Shown one piece after another: positions 10,291-19,550 of a stretch of 64,000 bases of DNA. The stretch is from Pelolinea sp. (GTDB taxonomy: Bacteria > Chloroflexota > Anaerolineae > Anaerolineales > Anaerolineaceae). How positions within the stretch are numbered: position 1 is the first letter of the stretch; every line of letters begins with the position of its first letter. Both the position numbers and the translations under genes were made by a program. Location of the stretch: contig JAAZOD010000029.1 of the NCBI GenBank assembly GCA_012797975.1, positions 1 through 64,000 of the forward strand, written 5' to 3'. The notes below the pieces were generated by a model that made no database searches, was not told the origin of the DNA, and saw nothing but the letters and a program-made list of their open reading frames with translations.

Positions 10291-10323
10291 GTATTCTTTA
10301 CATTTACTGTTGGTATTTCAACA

Positions 10324-10359
10324 ATAAAAAAAGCTGCTAACAAAATCCGTTGTTGGCAG
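10324..10359 (-). terminator. Intrinsic terminator after lexA
   Basis: A 10-bp stem (10334-10343 with 10350-10359, one G-T wobble) and 6-base loop are followed on the minus strand by seven T. A T-run also follows on the plus strand, so it can act both ways. Confidence 0.75.
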
Positions 10360-10411
10360 TTTTTCAAACTTTTAAAAATGTTATGTCTGCTTACGATCTT
10401 TTTGTTTGAAT

Positions 10412-11140
10412 TTATATGGCTATGCTTTGAACCTGCCGGATAACCATCACAACCTTGCCCATGATGCGCAAGCTGGCAGGATTATTGACATAGATCGGAC
10501 CCATAGAAGGATTGGCTGGCTGCAGGCGGATGCGATTCTGTTCCTTGTAGAAATATTTGAGGGTTGTCTCATCTTTATCGTCCAGCCAGACTGCGACCAT
10601 TTCTCCGTTTTGTGCCTGATTGGTGCGTTTCATGATGACCACATCTCCATCATTGATCATGGCATCGATCATGGAATCACCCTGTACTTCCAGGGCGAAC
10701 AGATCTTCGATCTTTTCTTTGGCGGGCAGCAGACTGCGCGCGATCTCGATGCTGCTTTCAGGATCAAAATAATTGAGGTCGGAAGCGGGCATGGGAATGG
10801 GTGCGCTGGCAACGATACGGCCCATGACCGGGATCTGCAACAGATCATCCAGCGCTGCACCTGCTTTTTGTACTGCCCCTGTTACCTTGGCGGCCAGGGA
10901 GGGTTCGCTTTCGATTTCTTTCTTGATGCAGATGCTGCGGGAGATATGATTTTCGCGGGAAATATATCCCAACTCTTCCAACTGGTTGAGATAATAATCA
11001 ACCAGGGAGGTGGATTTTACATTAATACTTTCGCCGATCTCTCGAATGGAAGGGGAATAGCCATTCGCATTCTGAAAATCGATCAGAAAACGCATAATCC
11101 TTTTATGCCTATTTCCAAGCCCTTCTGATTTGCGTGCCAT
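10412..11140 (-). CDS. lexA: LexA repressor
   Basis: This is the SOS repressor, which cleaves itself when RecA is activated. The 242-residue protein has an N-terminal winged helix (SPSIREIGESINVKSTSLVDYYLNQL, around 30-60), a longer than usual linker, and a C-terminal S24 domain. The catalytic Ser is in GDSMIDAM (about 156) and the Lys in TTLKYF (about 192). The cleavage region reads VASAPIP, so the usual Ala-Gly bond appears to be Ala-Ser. GAGGAG precedes the ATG. A perfect SOS box in its own promoter shows autoregulation. Confidence 0.95.
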   Translation of the reverse strand: MARKSEGLGNRHKRIMRFLIDFQNANGYSPSIREIGESINVKSTSLVDYYLNQLEELGYISRENHISRSICIKKEIESEPSLAAKVTGAVQKAGAALDDLLQIPVMGRIVASAPIPMPASDLNYFDPESSIEIARSLLPAKEKIEDLFALEVQGDSMIDAMINDGDVVIMKRTNQAQNGEMVAVWLDDKDETTLKYFYKEQNRIRLQPANPSMGPIYVNNPASLRIMGKVVMVIRQVQSIAI

Positions 11141-11178
11141 ATCGCGCTCCTCATGAATAATTGGACAAATGTACTAAT

Positions 11179-11207
11179 AATATACCGGAACATACGTTCT
11201 GTGTCAA
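11179..11207 (-). promoter_or_regulatory. lexA promoter
   Basis: TTGACA (11202-11207), 17-bp spacer and TATATT (11179-11184). The LexA box occupies the spacer, so bound LexA would block polymerase directly. Confidence 0.88.
11188..11199. promoter_or_regulatory. LexA binding site (SOS box) of lexA
   Basis: GAACATACGTTC matches the Gram-positive/Chloroflexota-type consensus GAAC-N4-GTTC perfectly and lies between the -35 and -10 of lexA. Confidence 0.9.
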
Positions 11208-11239
11208 GGGGGATAACCCTATACGCAGAGAGGCTTCGG

Positions 11240-11263
11240 AAAAGCAAAAACAGCGTTTTGCGG
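11240..11263 (-). terminator. Weak terminator after prmA
   Basis: A 6-bp A/T-rich stem (11244-11249 with 11256-11261) is followed by TTTT on the minus strand, 15 bp after the prmA stop. It is a plausible end of the heat-shock operon but weak. Confidence 0.4.
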
Positions 11264-11275
11264 TTTAATCAAGAA

Positions 11276-12175
11276 TTATTCTTTACGGAATGCCAACCCC
11301 GACCAATCCCCCTGGGTGACCTGCTCCAACAGAGCGAACCCTTTCGCGCGGGCTTTTTCTGTGATCTCGTCAACCTGGTCATTCAAGATGCCTGAAAGGA
11401 GCAAAGAACCGTGGTCACAGACCAAATCGCCCATTCCCAGATCGAACAACTCTTCCAGGATTTTCAGAAGAATGTTGGCAACCACCAATGGTGCCTGGGT
11501 GGCGGAAAATTGACCAGCAAGGATTTCATGCACCGATGCTTTTCCGGTTTCGATCTTGTCATGAATGTTGTTCAGGGTGACGTTTTCTTGTGTGGATTGC
11601 AGGGCCGCATCGCTGATGTCCACTGCGATGGAATGGCTGGCGCCCAAGAGAATGCCTGCAATGGAAAGGATGCCGGATCCGCAACCCACGTCGATCATCT
11701 CCATCCCCGGCTGCACATATTTTTCCAGCAGCTCCAGACTGAGCTGGGTGGTGGGATGAGTGCCCGTGCCAAAGGCCATGCCCGGATTAATGCGGATGGG
11801 AAGGCGGGATTGCCCGCTCTTTTCTTTGAACCAGGCCGGCATGATGATCAGCCGCTTGCCGATCTCCACCGGTCTGTAAAATTTTTTCCAGGCCGCCATC
11901 CAATCTTCATCATGGATCTCGCGATAGGTGGGTGCTGGAACTGGCAGGATCTTGTCCAGATAGAAAATGGCTTTTTCGATCTCCTGCCTGTTGTGCTCCA
12001 GCATGTCATCTTCCAACAGATATGCGAAGACCCGCACTTGGTTCTTCTTACGATTTTCGAGATCGCGCTCGATCACCACTCCCTGGTGGGCGTAGCGGTT
12101 CAATATTTCGGCAACAACTTCGGCTTGTTCTCCCGGCAAGATGAATGAAACCTCCAACCAGGTTTGTTTATCCAC
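11276..12175 (-). CDS. prmA: Ribosomal protein L11 methyltransferase
   Basis: It uses S-adenosylmethionine to methylate lysines of ribosomal protein L11. The 299-residue protein has the PrmA layout: an N-terminal substrate-recognition domain, a linker, and a Rossmann methyltransferase core with [14 protein letters not shown] and the family [14 protein letters not shown] segment. It starts with GTG inside the dnaJ stop region (8-bp overlap), so it is the last gene of the hrcA-grpE-dnaK-dnaJ operon and likely translationally coupled to dnaJ. The dnaJ-prmA pairing is common in Gram-positive-like heat-shock operons. Confidence 0.93.
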   Translation of the reverse strand: MDKQTWLEVSFILPGEQAEVVAEILNRYAHQGVVIERDLENRKKNQVRVFAYLLEDDMLEHNRQEIEKAIFYLDKILPVPAPTYREIHDEDWMAAWKKFYRPVEIGKRLIIMPAWFKEKSGQSRLPIRINPGMAFGTGTHPTTQLSLELLEKYVQPGMEMIDVGCGSGILSIAGILLGASHSIAVDISDAALQSTQENVTLNNIHDKIETGKASVHEILAGQFSATQAPLVVANILLKILEELFDLGMGDLVCDHGSLLLSGILNDQVDEITEKARAKGFALLEQVTQGDWSGLAFRKE

Positions 12176-13292
12176 CCAGAACCTCTTTCAGCTTATCCAT
12201 AAAACTTTTTTCCTGAGGATGTACTTCGCTATCCAGGGTTTCGGCTAATTTCTCAAAGAGTTCCCGCTGTTCTTTGGAAACCCGTTTGGGGATCTCAACG
12301 TTGATGACAACCAGCAGGTCACCGGTATTGCTGGAGTGCACATACGGGAAGCCTTTTCCGTGCAAGCGGAATATCCTGCCTGATTGTGTTCCGGCGGGAA
12401 TGGAGAGCTTTGTTTCACCCTGCATGGTGGGCGCCATGATATCGGCTCCCAGGGCTGCCTGGGAAACATTAATATTCAAATCGACCAGAATATCATTCTC
12501 CTTCCTTCTGAAGTATTGATGCGGCCGGACACCGACCTTGATATAGAGGTTGCCGCGCGGGCCTCCGTTGTTGCCGGGTTGCCCTTCGCCCGCCAGGCGA
12601 ATTTGAGTGCCATCGTCCACACCAGCCGGGATTGGAACAGTTTTATGAATGGTGCGTGTTTCATAACCATGCCCGCGGCAGGAGTGGCAGGGCTGTTCAA
12701 TGACTTTGCCAGCACCACCGCAGGTGGGGCAGGTGGTAACCTGCACCATGGAACCAAGAAAGGTGTTGCGCACCTGACGGACCTCCCCATGCCCTCCGCA
12801 GGTTGCACAGGTTTTGGTGCTGGTGCCGGGTTCTGATCCGGTACCTTTGCAAACCTGGCATATCTCTTCGCGGGTAATCGAAATGTCCTTTTCTGCTCCA
12901 AAAAAAGCTTCTTCAAAGGTCAATGTCAGCGAGGTGACAAGATCTTCGCCACGCCGTGGCGAAGAATTACGCCTTCGGGAACTGCCACCCATCCCCCCGA
13001 ACCCAAAGAACTGCTCAAAGATCTCAAAAGGATCAATATTTGTGGCATCCCATTGCGATCCGTTTCCGCTCACACCCGCGAAGCCGTAACGATCATACGC
13101 GGCGCGTTTGTCGGGATCACCCAAGACAGCAAAAGCTTCGTTGATCTCTTTGAATTTTTCCTCCGCATCCGGTTCATGATTTACATCCGGGTGATATTGG
13201 CGGGCCAACTTGCGGAATGCGGATTTAATATCCTCTGCTGAGGCATCCTTGGAAACCCCTAAAATCTCGTAGTAATCTCTTTTGTCTGTCAT
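12168..13292 (-). CDS. dnaJ: Chaperone DnaJ (Hsp40)
   Basis: This is a co-chaperone that delivers substrates to DnaK and stimulates its ATPase. The 374 residues contain a J domain with the HPD motif ([10 protein letters not shown]), a Gly/Phe-rich stretch (FGFGGMGG), four CxxCxGxG zinc motifs ([32 protein letters not shown]) and the C-terminal substrate domain. It is a full-length type I DnaJ. A strong terminator-like hairpin separates it from dnaK, so its level may be lower than that of DnaK. Confidence 0.97.
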   Translation of the reverse strand: MTDKRDYYEILGVSKDASAEDIKSAFRKLARQYHPDVNHEPDAEEKFKEINEAFAVLGDPDKRAAYDRYGFAGVSGNGSQWDATNIDPFEIFEQFFGFGGMGGSSRRRNSSPRRGEDLVTSLTLTFEEAFFGAEKDISITREEICQVCKGTGSEPGTSTKTCATCGGHGEVRQVRNTFLGSMVQVTTCPTCGGAGKVIEQPCHSCRGHGYETRTIHKTVPIPAGVDDGTQIRLAGEGQPGNNGGPRGNLYIKVGVRPHQYFRRKENDILVDLNINVSQAALGADIMAPTMQGETKLSIPAGTQSGRIFRLHGKGFPYVHSSNTGDLLVVINVEIPKRVSKEQRELFEKLAETLDSEVHPQEKSFMDKLKEVLGG

Positions 13293-13316
13293 TGCATGAT
13301 CCGTGTGTTATGAACG

Positions 13317-13351
13317 AAAAAGCGTTTTGGGGTCTTGGGCCCCAAAACGCT
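13317..13351 (-). terminator. Terminator-like hairpin between dnaK and dnaJ
   Basis: A perfect 12-bp stem (13321-13332 with 13340-13351) and 7-base loop are followed on the minus strand by TTTTT. By form it is an intrinsic terminator inside the operon, giving partial termination or an mRNA end that protects the dnaK message. Confidence 0.8.
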
Positions 13352-13375
13352 ATCTATTGTACTTGAAATTAACAG

Positions 13376-15304
13376 TTAGACATTCTTGAATTCGCCATCA
13401 ACAACGTCTTCACCATCATCCGGTTTGCTCTGGTTCTGGCCGTTGTCCGTAGAGGAAGGACCTTGACCGGTTTGGTCGCCGCCTGAGCCACCTGCTGCAC
13501 CAGGTTGCTGGTACATGCTGGCTCCGATCTTCTGCAGAATTTGCCCCAGTGAATCGGTCTGTTTGCGGATCTCTTCGATGTTATCTCCTTCCATGGATTT
13601 GCGCAGGGAATTGATGGCATCTTCGGCTTCCTTCTTTGCGTCTGCCGAGACCTTGTCTCCGCCATCCCGGAGGGTCTTTTCGGTTGTGTAAATGGTATTG
13701 TCGGCAATGTTGCGGGCTTCGATCATCTCTTTGCGCCGGTTATCCTGATCGGCAAAAGATTCCGCTTCTTTCTTCATGCGTTCGATCTCTTCTTTCGACA
13801 AACCGGAAGAAGCGGTAATGGTGATCTTTTGACTGCGCCCGGTGGCTTTATCTTGAGCGGTCACATTCAAAATACCGTTGGCATCAATATCGAAGGTAAC
13901 CTCAATTTGAGGAATACCGCGCGGTGCCGCCGGGATACCGTCAAGAATGAACTGTCCAAGCGATTTGTTATCAGCAGCCATGGGTCGTTCACCCTGGGTG
14001 ACATGGATCTGTACCTGGGTCTGGCTGTCTGAAGCCGTGGAAAAGACCTGGCTCTTGCGGGTTGGAATGGTGGTGTTGCGTTCGATCAATGGGGTCGCCA
14101 CGCCGCCCAACGTTTCAACGGAAAGTGTCAACGGGGTTACATCCAGAAGCAGGATATCCTTGACATCCCCGCCCAATACGCCGGCTTGAATGGCTGCACC
14201 GATGGCAACCACCTCATCAGGATTGACGCCCTTGTGGGATTCCTTGCCAAATTTCTGGCGCACGATCTCGCGCACTGCAGGCATTCTGGACATACCGCCG
14301 ACCAGCACCACTTCGTTGATATCGCTCGGCTTTAGTGATGCGTCGTTCAGAGCTTTCTCCACTGGTGGGATGGTCTTTTCGACCAGTTCATTGGTTAATT
14401 GCTCCAGTTTGGCGCGGCTGAGCCGGATGAGCATGTGTTTGGGACCATTGGCATCCGCCGTGATGTAGGGCAGGTTGATCTCGGTTTCCATGACCGTAGA
14501 AAGCTCAATCTTGGCTTTTTCTGCCGCTTCTTTCAAGCGTTGCAACGCCTGGCGATCATTATGCAGGTCGATCCCCTGGTCACGTTTGAACTCATCGATC
14601 AAATAATCCATGACGAGCTGGTCGAAGTCATCGCCGCCCAGGAATGTATCACCGTTCGTGGAACGTACCTGGAAGACTCCTTCACCAACATCCAGAATGG
14701 AAATATCGAATGTGCCACCGCCCAGATCATACACGGCGATCACTTCGTTCTTTTTCTTATCAAGCCCATACGCCAGTGAGGAAGCGGTCGGCTCGTTGAT
14801 GATGCGCAATACATCCAGGCCGGCGATCTTGCCAGCATCTTTGGTGGCATTGCGTTGAGCATCGTTGAAATAAGCCGGAACAGTGATGACTGCCTGGGTG
14901 ACGGTTTCACCCAGATAGGTTTCGGCATCTTTTTTCAGTTTGGCAAGGATCATGGCGGAAATTTCCGGTGGTGAATATTCCTTGCCGCCCATCATAACGC
15001 GCACATCCCCGTTGGGGGCTTTGGTCACTTTATACGGTACTCTTTTAATCGTCCGCTGCACTTCGGGGTCGTCGAATTTGCGACCCATGAAGCGTTTGAT
15101 GGAAAAGATCGTGTTTTCGGGGTTGACCACGGCCTGATTGCGGGCTGCTCGACCCACGATCCTTTCGCCATTTTTGTTGATCGCCACAACCGATGGGCAC
15201 AATCGTTCCCCTTCTGCGGTCGGGATAACGATCGGTTCTCCACCTGACATGACAGCAACCACTGAGTTGGTAGTTCCTAAATCAATTCCTATAATTTTTC
15301 CCAT
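13376..15304 (-). CDS. dnaK: Chaperone DnaK (Hsp70)
   Basis: This is an ATP-driven chaperone that binds unfolded polypeptides. The 642 residues begin [14 protein letters not shown], the phosphate-1 motif, and continue with [27 protein letters not shown] and [11 protein letters not shown] of the nucleotide-binding domain, then the substrate domain and a disordered tail rich in Gly and Gln ending in an acidic patch. I chose ATG 15304, with AGGAGG at good spacing, over an in-frame codon seven residues earlier. It lies 10 bp after grpE. Confidence 0.98.
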   Translation of the reverse strand: MGKIIGIDLGTTNSVVAVMSGGEPIVIPTAEGERLCPSVVAINKNGERIVGRAARNQAVVNPENTIFSIKRFMGRKFDDPEVQRTIKRVPYKVTKAPNGDVRVMMGGKEYSPPEISAMILAKLKKDAETYLGETVTQAVITVPAYFNDAQRNATKDAGKIAGLDVLRIINEPTASSLAYGLDKKKNEVIAVYDLGGGTFDISILDVGEGVFQVRSTNGDTFLGGDDFDQLVMDYLIDEFKRDQGIDLHNDRQALQRLKEAAEKAKIELSTVMETEINLPYITADANGPKHMLIRLSRAKLEQLTNELVEKTIPPVEKALNDASLKPSDINEVVLVGGMSRMPAVREIVRQKFGKESHKGVNPDEVVAIGAAIQAGVLGGDVKDILLLDVTPLTLSVETLGGVATPLIERNTTIPTRKSQVFSTASDSQTQVQIHVTQGERPMAADNKSLGQFILDGIPAAPRGIPQIEVTFDIDANGILNVTAQDKATGRSQKITITASSGLSKEEIERMKKEAESFADQDNRRKEMIEARNIADNTIYTTEKTLRDGGDKVSADAKKEAEDAINSLRKSMEGDNIEEIRKQTDSLGQILQKIGASMYQQPGAAGGSGGDQTGQGPSSTDNGQNQSKPDDGEDVVDGEFKNV

Positions 15305-15314
15305 TCTATGCCTC

Positions 15315-15938
15315 CTATTTTGCAACTCTTACAAGCGCGGGTCGGATAATGCGGTTTTCAATCCTGTATCCAGGTTTGACCACTTCAATGACTTGCCCGC
15401 TCTCATAAGCAGGGTTTTCTTCGTGTGAAATCGCTTCGTGAAGATGTGGATCAAAATCTACCTTTTCTGCGTTGATTTGTTCGATTCCTTCCGCCTCCAA
15501 AATTTTCTGCATTTTCTTCAAAATTAACGCGATCCCTTCCATCCATTGTTTTGCCTCCTGCCCTGTGGGCGCGTTCTTTAGAGCAAGGCCCAGATCATCA
15601 TACAGAACAAGGTATTTTTTGATGATCTCAACGGTGATATTTTGTTTTTCCTGATCACGATCGCGCAATACACGTTTGCGATAATTGTCAAAATCGGCCC
15701 GTTCACGCTGCCAGCCATCGGAATACGTGGCGACCTTTTCTTTAAGCTCGTCGATTTCCCTGAGTTGTTCTTCCATGCTCTTCAACGGGATGGTGACCAT
15801 CTCCTCTTGCGCTTCTTTTTCAGAAGTGTTGTCTTTCGGAGATTCTTCCTTTTCTTCCTTTGCAGCATCCACCTGTTGTGCAGGCACTCTTTTTTCAGGT
15901 TCTTGCTTGATCTCTTCTTGTTTGTCTTTTTCTTCCAT
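15315..15938 (-). CDS. grpE: Nucleotide exchange factor GrpE
   Basis: It releases ADP from DnaK. The 207-residue protein has a long acidic and Lys-rich N-terminal tail (1-65), a long coiled-coil helix, and the GrpE C-terminal signature ([20 protein letters not shown], then [19 protein letters not shown]). It is located between hrcA and dnaK in the conserved order. The length is usual for the family. Confidence 0.95.
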   Translation of the reverse strand: MEEKDKQEEIKQEPEKRVPAQQVDAAKEEKEESPKDNTSEKEAQEEMVTIPLKSMEEQLREIDELKEKVATYSDGWQRERADFDNYRKRVLRDRDQEKQNITVEIIKKYLVLYDDLGLALKNAPTGQEAKQWMEGIALILKKMQKILEAEGIEQINAEKVDFDPHLHEAISHEENPAYESGQVIEVVKPGYRIENRIIRPALVRVAK

Positions 15939-15959
15939 AATTACGATCCTTGTTAGAAA

Positions 15960-16988
15960 TTACCATTGCTCGGCGACGAAGTCACTTAAAAGACTGGAAA
16001 GAAAACGGACAATCGAAATCGAATGCCCATAAGACATGCGGATGGGCCCGAACACACCTAATGTGCCGGTGGCCACACCGGGCAGGCCATACTTTGCCAG
16101 AATGATGGACATTTGTTTTAGCTCATCCCAGGTGCCTTCTCCTCCGATCAAAACCTGCACCCCATTGGTCTGATCTTTGAAACCGGAGCGGGAAATAAGG
16201 TCCTGCAGCAGGGTGCGTTCCTCGATCAGTTTCAACGCCCGGCGGGCTTCGTCCGATTCCACAAATTCAGGTTCAGCCAGCACATTGGTCAGGCCGTCCA
16301 AAATGACCTCGCCGGAGGTCAGGTTCTCCGTTTGCTCCATTTCAAGCATCAGCCAATCCGCGATCGATTTTTCCAGTTCGGTAAGCGGATTGGTGAGCGC
16401 ATGAACCTCAATGCGGTTCTTTCCACACAGAAGAGTGCTCAGTGAATTGGAAATGCGCGAGAGGTCTTCTTGGTTCACCGCTTCATCCGTGGTGAACACA
16501 TTCTGATGGATTTCGCCGCCTTCCAATACCAGTACACATAAGATCTGCGTATTGTGCGTGGCGATCAGCTCCAGGTGTTTAAAACGCACCTGCTCAGGAT
16601 GCGGCGAGGTGACCAGCGAGGCTGCTTTTGATTGGTTTGCCAGGATGGAAGCTGCCAGATGCATCCAGTTGGAAATATCATTGCGCGATTGGTAGAACTG
16701 GTGGCTGATGGTTCTGCGCGCATCTTCGGGGAGGGTGGTGTTCCTCATTAAATTACCGACAAAATAACGGTATCCCTCTTCGGTTGGCACCCTGCCGGCC
16801 GAGGTATGCGGTTGGCGCAAAAAACCTGTTTCAGTCAGAAATGCCATTTCATTGCGCACCGTTGCTGAGCTGAGATCAAGGTTGTAATCGGTCACCAGGC
16901 GGTTCGAAGCCACCGGTTCGGCTGACCGGATATGTTCATGGATGATCAAAGACAGTATCTTTTGTTGGCGACCCGTTAATCGTTCCAT
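15960..16988 (-). CDS. hrcA: Heat-inducible transcription repressor HrcA
   Basis: This repressor binds CIRCE and needs GroEL to stay active. The 342 residues start with a winged helix (RQQKILSLIIHEHIRSAEPV, then SSATVRNEMAFLTETGFL) and continue with the GAF-like HrcA domain, ending in the signature IRMSYGHSISIVRFLSSLLSDF. It is first in the operon hrcA-grpE-dnaK-dnaJ-prmA and directly follows a perfect CIRCE site, so it controls itself. Confidence 0.96.
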   Translation of the reverse strand: MERLTGRQQKILSLIIHEHIRSAEPVASNRLVTDYNLDLSSATVRNEMAFLTETGFLRQPHTSAGRVPTEEGYRYFVGNLMRNTTLPEDARRTISHQFYQSRNDISNWMHLAASILANQSKAASLVTSPHPEQVRFKHLELIATHNTQILCVLVLEGGEIHQNVFTTDEAVNQEDLSRISNSLSTLLCGKNRIEVHALTNPLTELEKSIADWLMLEMEQTENLTSGEVILDGLTNVLAEPEFVESDEARRALKLIEERTLLQDLISRSGFKDQTNGVQVLIGGEGTWDELKQMSIILAKYGLPGVATGTLGVFGPIRMSYGHSISIVRFLSSLLSDFVAEQW

Positions 16989-17001
16989 TTTTCTCTCGTT
17001 T

Positions 17002-17028
17002 TTAGCACTCTCATTGTTAGAGTGCTAA
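17002..17028. promoter_or_regulatory. CIRCE operator
   Basis: TTAGCACTC, nine bases, GAGTGCTAA: a perfect match to the HrcA-binding CIRCE element, located just after the transcription start of hrcA. Confidence 0.97.
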
Positions 17029-17041
17029 AAAGACGTTAATC

Positions 17042-17070
17042 ATCATACCATGCTGATTTTTATGAGTCAA
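17042..17070 (-). promoter_or_regulatory. hrcA operon promoter
   Basis: TTGACT (17065-17070), 17-bp spacer and TATGAT (17042-17047). Predicted start near 17035, so HrcA on CIRCE would block the initiating polymerase. Confidence 0.88.
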
Positions 17071-17134
17071 GAATTCTACCTCTTTCGACCATTTTTCTTA
17101 TGAATTATTAACACAGGGTTCGGTATTAATTTCG

Positions 17135-17162
17135 TTGACGCATACTCAATATGCAATAAAAT
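17135..17162 (+). promoter_or_regulatory. kamA promoter with inverted repeat in the spacer
   Basis: TTGACG (17135-17140), 16-bp spacer and TAAAAT (17157-17162). The spacer contains GCATA-CTCAA-TATGC, an inverted repeat (17140-17154) that could be an operator. Confidence 0.65.
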
Positions 17163-17199
17163 GGTGATATACCAATAGCTGATTAAGGAGCTTAAAAAA

Positions 17200-18546
17200 A
17201 TGAAAGATTTTGGATTTCCCTCGAAAAGAGCGCAAATCTATAAAGAAATTCCCGATGAGAAGTGGAATGACTGGCATTGGCAGTTGAGCCACCGACTGAA
17301 TACGGTGGAAGATTTTGAAAAGCTCTTTCCGCTCACCGAGAGCGAAAAGAAAGCATTGCAATCGGATCGACTTTTCCGCGTGGACATCACGCCCTATTTT
17401 GCGTCCTTGATTGATCCTGCTGATCCTGACGACCCGATCCGCCGTCAAGTAGTGCCTACCGCAGCAGAGATTGTCCCCTTTACCGGGATGATGGAAGATT
17501 CGCTGGCAGAAGACATGCATTCCCCTGTGGCAGGTCTGGTGCACCGCTACCCCGATCGTGTTTTGATGCTAATCACTACCCAATGTGCATCATACTGCCG
17601 GTACTGCACGCGCGGCAGGATCGTCGGCGATCCGAATGCCACGTTTTCGCGAGAAGAATTCGAACGGCAGATCGATTATCTCAAGAGAACCCCACAGGTG
17701 CGCGATGTATTGATCTCCGGCGGTGACCCGCTGGTGCTGGCGCCCAAATTGCTGGAAGAACTGCTTGCCCGCATTCGCGATATCCCGCATGTGGAGGTCA
17801 TCCGCATCGGCTCGCGTGTGCCGGTTTTCATGCCCATGCGCATCACCGAAGAGCTGACAGCTATGCTGAAGCAGTTCCACCCGCTTTGGTTGAATATCCA
17901 CGTGAACCATCCCAACGAGATCACGGCCGAATTGGCTGAGGCCTGCGATAAATTGGCCGGCGCAGGCATTCCCCTGGGCAATCAATCTGTGCTGTTGCGC
18001 GGAGTGAATGACTGTGTGAATATCCAACGAAGATTGGTGCAGTCGCTGGTGCGCATTCGTGTGCGCCCTTATTATCTGTACCAATGCGACTTGGTGGAGG
18101 GTGCCGGGCATTTCAGAACGCCAATTGCCAAAGGAATCGAGATCATTGAGGGGTTACGCGGACACACCTCCGGCTTTGCGGTTCCGACCTATGTGGTCGA
18201 TGCTCCCGGAGGAGGAGGCAAGATTCCGGTAATGCCCAATTATGTGATCAGTGCCTCCGACCACAAGGTGGTCTTGCGCAACTATGAAGGTTTTATCACA
18301 ACCTATGAAGAACCCATCGGGTACCAACCTCATGATGCTGACCATTGTGCTTTCTGCCAGCAAAAGAGCATGGAACCCGGCCAATCGGGGGTATTGGGAT
18401 TGCTGGAAGGTGAACAAATGACCATCAAGCCGGAAGGTTTTGACCGTCTGCACATGCGCGGTGGTGAACAACACCGTTTGCGCGATCATGTGGAGAAGTG
18501 GAAACCATTGGGCATTGGAGACGAAAAACAAGATAAGGAAGGGTAA
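17200..18546 (+). CDS. kamA: Radical SAM lysine 2,3-aminomutase (KamA) family protein
   Basis: It is predicted to move the amino group of L-lysine from C2 to C3, giving beta-lysine, using a 4Fe-4S cluster, SAM and pyridoxal phosphate. The 448 residues include the cluster motif CASYCRYC (Cys near 129, 133, 136), the GGDPL loop, and the PLP segment GGGGKIPVMPNYV with Lys near 340. The C-terminal part has an extra CAFC motif that may bind metal. Related enzymes act on glutamate or on the EF-P lysine, and the long chain favours a free amino acid. The aldo/keto reductase follows 4 bp downstream. Confidence 0.88.
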   Translation: MKDFGFPSKRAQIYKEIPDEKWNDWHWQLSHRLNTVEDFEKLFPLTESEKKALQSDRLFRVDITPYFASLIDPADPDDPIRRQVVPTAAEIVPFTGMMEDSLAEDMHSPVAGLVHRYPDRVLMLITTQCASYCRYCTRGRIVGDPNATFSREEFERQIDYLKRTPQVRDVLISGGDPLVLAPKLLEELLARIRDIPHVEVIRIGSRVPVFMPMRITEELTAMLKQFHPLWLNIHVNHPNEITAELAEACDKLAGAGIPLGNQSVLLRGVNDCVNIQRRLVQSLVRIRVRPYYLYQCDLVEGAGHFRTPIAKGIEIIEGLRGHTSGFAVPTYVVDAPGGGGKIPVMPNYVISASDHKVVLRNYEGFITTYEEPIGYQPHDADHCAFCQQKSMEPGQSGVLGLLEGEQMTIKPEGFDRLHMRGGEQHRLRDHVEKWKPLGIGDEKQDKEG

Positions 18547-18550
18547 AAAA

Positions 18551-19510
18551 ATGCATTATCGAAGATTAGGAAAAGCTGGGATCAAGATCAGCGAGATCTC
18601 TTTGGGATCCTGGATTACGTTTGGCGACCAGGTGGCAGAAAAAACCGCCGTGGAACTGGTGCACGATGCCTACGAGAAGGGGATCAACTTCTTTGATTGT
18701 GCTGATATCTATGCCAACGGGAAAGCCGAGATCATGCTGGGAAATGCCATCCAAGGGATAGAACGACCGACCCTGATCATTTCAAGCAAGGTTTTCTGGC
18801 CCACCTTTGAAGGGGTGAATGGGAAAGGGCTTTCGCGGAAGCATATTATAGAATCCATTGATCGATCATTGAAACGGTTGCAACTTGATTATATCGACCT
18901 GTATTTCTGTCACCGTTATGATCCTGATACCTCCATTGAAGAAGTTGTGCAGACCATGGATATGCTGGTGCGCAGCGGGAAGATCTTATATTGGGGAACC
19001 TCCGAATGGAAAGCTGCTAACATCGTTCAAGCCATCGAATATGCCAGCCGCGCGAACCTGATCGGGCCGGTCGTGGAACAACCGCAATATAATTTGTTTC
19101 AACGAACCAATGTGGAAGAGAACCTTGAACCATTGACCCGCCAGTACGGGCTGGGGTTGACCACTTTCAGCCCTCTGAAAAATGGCATTCTGACCGGAAA
19201 ATACAATAATGGCATCCCTGAAGGCAGCCGGGCCTCGATTGAAAACATGGGCTGGCTGCGTGATCAGGTGACCGTGGAGACGATTGCCAAGGTGCGCGAA
19301 TTTGTAGCACTGGCTGAAGAATTGGGCGTGACATCCGCTCAACTTTCCATTGCCTGGGTGCTGCGCCGCAAGGAGGTCAGTTCGGTGATCACCGGTGCCA
19401 GCAAAGTGGAGCAATTGGATGATAATCTTGCTGCAGCCGCTTTGGTGGAAAGGTTGGATGAGTTGATCCTCGATCGCATCGATGCGATCTTCACCGGAAC
19501 TCAAGAGTGA
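18551..19510 (+). CDS. Aldo/keto reductase (K+ channel beta-subunit-like)
   Basis: This is an NADPH-dependent carbonyl reductase of 319 residues with the TIM-barrel signatures MHYRRLGKAGIKISEISLG and a catalytic tetrad: Asp and Tyr in FFDCADIYANG, Lys in LIISSKVFWP, His in LYFCHRYDP. The closest style is the KCNAB/YghZ group. The real start is ATG 18551, with AAGGAAGGG overlapping the kamA stop codon. It is therefore in an operon with kamA, although a link to lysine breakdown is only inferred. A terminator follows. Confidence 0.93.
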   Translation: MHYRRLGKAGIKISEISLGSWITFGDQVAEKTAVELVHDAYEKGINFFDCADIYANGKAEIMLGNAIQGIERPTLIISSKVFWPTFEGVNGKGLSRKHIIESIDRSLKRLQLDYIDLYFCHRYDPDTSIEEVVQTMDMLVRSGKILYWGTSEWKAANIVQAIEYASRANLIGPVVEQPQYNLFQRTNVEENLEPLTRQYGLGLTTFSPLKNGILTGKYNNGIPEGSRASIENMGWLRDQVTVETIAKVREFVALAEELGVTSAQLSIAWVLRRKEVSSVITGASKVEQLDDNLAAAALVERLDELILDRIDAIFTGTQE

Positions 19511-19514
19511 GCGA

Positions 19515-19550
19515 ACAGGAGCTCGTCAAAACGAGCTCCTGTTTTTATTT
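19515..19550. terminator. Bidirectional terminator between the aldo/keto reductase and pheT
   Basis: A perfect 12-bp stem (19515-19526 with 19531-19542) and 4-base loop are followed by TTTTATTTTTT on the plus strand. It overlaps the end of pheT on the other strand. Confidence 0.9.

Noticed and set aside
10406-11128. Plus-strand frame opposite lexA
   Set aside because: It mirrors lexA almost codon for codon and has no start signals or recognisable domain.
11411-12148. Plus-strand frame opposite prmA
   Set aside because: Antisense shadow of a clear methyltransferase gene.
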